A stretch of DNA of 64,000 nucleotides, from the NCBI GenBank assembly GCA_937876095.1, contig CALFIE010000004.1:1-64000 (forward strand), written 5' to 3'. Positions 62,159 through 64,000 of this stretch are shown here, in pieces. How positions within the stretch are numbered: the first letter of the stretch is position 1; each line of letters opens with the position of its first letter. This DNA comes from an uncultured Flavobacteriales bacterium. GTDB taxonomy: Bacteria > Bacteroidota > Bacteroidia > Flavobacteriales > Weeksellaceae. Under the pieces are notes generated by a model. It worked only from the letters and a program-made list of their open reading frames with translations, made no database searches and was not told the origin of the DNA. The position numbers and the translations under genes were made by a program.

Positions 62159-63508
62159 ATGATTAGTTGGAGAAAGCATTTTAAAAAAGGTTTAGTTGCA
62201 ATAGGACTATTGCTTACAACCGGTGCTTCTATTTACGCTCAAGGTGACGCCAAAAATGGTGAGAAACTATTTAAGGCAAACTGTACCGCATGTCACGCAT
62301 TAGACAAACAAATTGTTGGTCCTGCATTAGGCGGCGTAGTAGATAGACTGAAAAAAGAACAGAATTTAGACGAAGCGTGGTTCCAGAAATGGATCAAAGA
62401 CAACAAAGCATTACGAGCTTCAGGCGATAAGTATGCAAATGAGGTTTTTGCTAAATTCGACAAAACCGAAATGACTCAATTCCCGAGTCTATCTGACCAA
62501 GATGTAAAAGACATTTTGGAATACACCACCAATCCGCCAAAAGCAGAACCTGTTGCTGAAAACACAGCAACTTCTGCCGCTTCTATAGAAGAGGATAAAA
62601 AAGCAAAAACCAATTCTACCATAATATTGATATCTCTATTATCAATTGGTGGATTACTATTTTGGTTGCTACTAAAATTAAGACAACTCGTAAATCTACA
62701 AAGAACCGAAGAACTAAAAGGTTTAAGTGAAACCAGAGCATTTACACTTGCAGAATGGTACCAAAAATACCAAATTGCTGGGAAAGTAATTCTTGGTTTA
62801 TTGGCGATCTTGGCTTTCTACGGAGTTTGGAACTGGATGATGTGGATTGGTGTATACAAAGGATATCAACCAGAACAGCCTATACATTTCTCTCATAAAA
62901 TTCACGCTGGTGAAAACAAAATTGATTGTCAATTATGTCACTCTGGTGCAAAATATGGTAAAGTTTCAGAAATTCCATCTATGAATGTGTGTATGAATTG
63001 TCACCGTATGATTTCAGAATACAATGGTAAATATATGGAGCCTGGTAAAGATAAGGCATTCTATGATGGCGAAATTCAAAAAATTTATGCAGCAACAGGT
63101 TGGGATCCTGCAAAACAAGCTTATACAGGAAAAACTCAACCAATTGAATGGACTAGAATTCATAACATGCCAGATTTTGTATATTTCAATCACTCTCAAC
63201 ACGTAGTTGCAGGTGAACAAGCAATTATGACTTCATATAACAAGAAAAATCCTAAAGATCCAATTGATGTGGTTTGTAAAGCATGTCATGGTAAGATAGA
63301 TACTATGAATGTTGTACAAATGGCCAATAATTTTACCATGGGTTGGTGTATAGAATGTCACAGAACTACCGAAGTTGATATGCAAAACGGATACAATAAA
63401 GAATACTTCAAAAATCTACACGACAAACTGAAAAAACAATATGGTAAAGAAACCAAATTGACTGTAGATGCAATTGGAGGATTAGAGTGTGGTAAATGTC
63501 ATTATTAA
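62159..63508 (+). CDS. actA: alternative complex III multiheme cytochrome c, fused to a monoheme domain
   Basis: A membrane-bound c-type cytochrome of the quinol-oxidising alternative complex III. The 449 residues have a signal/anchor (to about 27), a monoheme cytochrome domain with CTACH (42-46), a TM helix (about 155-175), another TM region (about 205-230) and a pentaheme part with CQLCH (~257), CMNCH (~278), CKACH (~372), CIECH (~397) and CGKCH (444-448): six heme sites in total. The fused N-terminal domain resembles the separate ActE cytochrome of other bacteria. First gene of the operon. Confidence 0.92.
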   Translation: MISWRKHFKKGLVAIGLLLTTGASIYAQGDAKNGEKLFKANCTACHALDKQIVGPALGGVVDRLKKEQNLDEAWFQKWIKDNKALRASGDKYANEVFAKFDKTEMTQFPSLSDQDVKDILEYTTNPPKAEPVAENTATSAASIEEDKKAKTNSTIILISLLSIGGLLFWLLLKLRQLVNLQRTEELKGLSETRAFTLAEWYQKYQIAGKVILGLLAILAFYGVWNWMMWIGVYKGYQPEQPIHFSHKIHAGENKIDCQLCHSGAKYGKVSEIPSMNVCMNCHRMISEYNGKYMEPGKDKAFYDGEIQKIYAATGWDPAKQAYTGKTQPIEWTRIHNMPDFVYFNHSQHVVAGEQAIMTSYNKKNPKDPIDVVCKACHGKIDTMNVVQMANNFTMGWCIECHRTTEVDMQNGYNKEYFKNLHDKLKKQYGKETKLTVDAIGGLECGKCHY

Positions 63509-63531
63509 TAACGAAAAATTAGAAGTATCAA

Positions 63532-64000
63532 ATGGCTTCAAATAAAATACAATTCAGAAGTATTCACGAACTAAAAGATCCGTCTCTACACGGAAAATTA
63601 GCTCAAAAAGAATTTCAAAACGAAATTCCGGTAGATGAGTTTTTAAGTGAAACCGAAAAGAATGGCTCTGCAAGCTCTAGAAGAGATTTCCTAAAATTAT
63701 TAGGGTTTTCTACTGCAGCAGTTACATTGGCTGCTTGTGAAGCTCCAGTAATTAAGACCATTCCTTATGTAGTGAAACCTCACGATATTATACCTGGAAT
63801 TCCAAATTATTATGCGTCTACTTATTTCGATGGTTATGATTTTGCCAGTGTTTTGGTGAAAACCAGAGAAGGAAGGCCTATAAAAATAGACCCAAATCCT
63901 GCTGCTGGAAATTTGGGAAAAACATCAGCAAGAACTCAAGCTAGTGTATTATCATTATATGATAATGATAAGGTAAAACAACCAAAACTTGATGGCAAAG
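63532..64000 (+). CDS. actB: alternative complex III molybdopterin-oxidoreductase-like/Fe-S subunit, partial
   Basis: The 5' end (156 codons) of the large ActB subunit, cut by the window edge. After an ~45-residue leader comes a twin-arginine motif, SSRRDFLKLLGFSTAAVTLA, with a following ACEAP, so it should be exported folded or anchored. PYVVKPHDIIPGIPNYYAST and VKTREGRPIKIDPNP are typical of the MopB-like domain of ActB, which in ACIII lacks the pterin cofactor. It begins 23 nt after actA. Confidence 0.92.
   Translation, partial: MASNKIQFRSIHELKDPSLHGKLAQKEFQNEIPVDEFLSETEKNGSASSRRDFLKLLGFSTAAVTLAACEAPVIKTIPYVVKPHDIIPGIPNYYASTYFDGYDFASVLVKTREGRPIKIDPNPAAGNLGKTSARTQASVLSLYDNDKVKQPKLDGK

Noticed and set aside
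1..64000. CRISPR arrays, tRNA, rRNA, tmRNA, prophage or transposase genes
   Set aside because: No regularly spaced repeats, no cloverleaf with a T-loop consensus, and no transposase or phage motif was found by eye.

Overview
The window is an AT-rich chromosomal segment from a member of the Flavobacteriia, most likely the Weeksellaceae/Chryseobacterium side of the class. Several signs agree on this. The promoters use the Bacteroidetes -7 element TAnnTTTG (25 well-placed copies), and Shine-Dalgarno sequences are largely absent. There is a gliding lipoprotein (GldH) and a protein with a type IX secretion sorting tail. The gene orders rsfS-ftsH-LUD-cdsA-psd and ricT-gldH-PBP1A, a type III glutamine synthetase and the start of an alternative complex III operon are also typical. 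No rRNA, tRNA, CRISPR array, prophage or transposase gene was recognised. Nearly all genes are housekeeping, so the unexplained signal lies mostly between genes.

Layout. 1-5.7 kb: a decayed gene tail, a secreted protein, then polyprenol-phosphate glycosyltransferase, DUF4296 lipoprotein, queuine tRNA-ribosyltransferase, a secreted protein and an LptF/G permease, with biotin ligase convergent. 5.7-10.4 kb: rsfS, ftsH, LUD protein, cdsA and psd (ribosome silencing, membrane proteolysis, phospholipid synthesis). 10.5-19.3 kb: an MsbA-like exporter, a serine hydrolase and the rod-shape operon mreBCD-mrdA-rodA on the minus strand. 19.4-24.6 kb: an acetyltransferase, the heme operon hemA-hemC-hemD-hemE and a Cu/Zn superoxide dismutase. 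24.6-29.5 kb: sufS, NlpC/P60 and glutamine synthetase III. 29.7-35.5 kb: a DUF6909-type protein, an M1 peptidase, coaX, a TonB-C-like protein and tadA. 35.5-41.8 kb: rplY, a 2-hydroxyacid dehydrogenase, a thioesterase, an HU-like membrane protein, a T9SS cargo and a TonB-dependent receptor behind a TPP riboswitch. 41.8-53.8 kb: aconitase, an M48 peptidase, a frameshifted secreted protein, a membrane protein, pabB-pabC, prs, a GDSL lipoprotein and a FadL porin. 54.3-64 kb: ricT-gldH-PBP1A, SelO, a polytopic membrane protein, a SPOR protein, and actA/actB of alternative complex III, the last cut by the window edge.

How the genes connect. Cell-envelope growth is strongly represented (MreBCD, PBP2, RodA, PBP1A, Psd/CdsA, LptF/G, SPOR, NlpC/P60). 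Heme synthesis, SufS and the multiheme complex III genes together point to an aerobic respiratory cell. The TPP riboswitch assigns the adjacent TonB-dependent receptor to thiamine (or a thiamine precursor) uptake.

Most interesting non-genic features: (1) a compact three-way-junction RNA candidate at about 25.93-26.07 kb with a symmetrical purine-rich internal loop; (2) a 185-bp MITE-like element with 16-bp terminal inverted repeats and a TTA duplication at 53.96-54.15 kb; (3) two diverged copies of a ~78-bp dispersed repeat at 26.1 and 31.4 kb, the first inside an 11-bp direct repeat; (4) a near-perfect 33-bp palindrome between hemC and hemD; (5) a 20-bp perfect inverted repeat built from the end of the sodC coding region.
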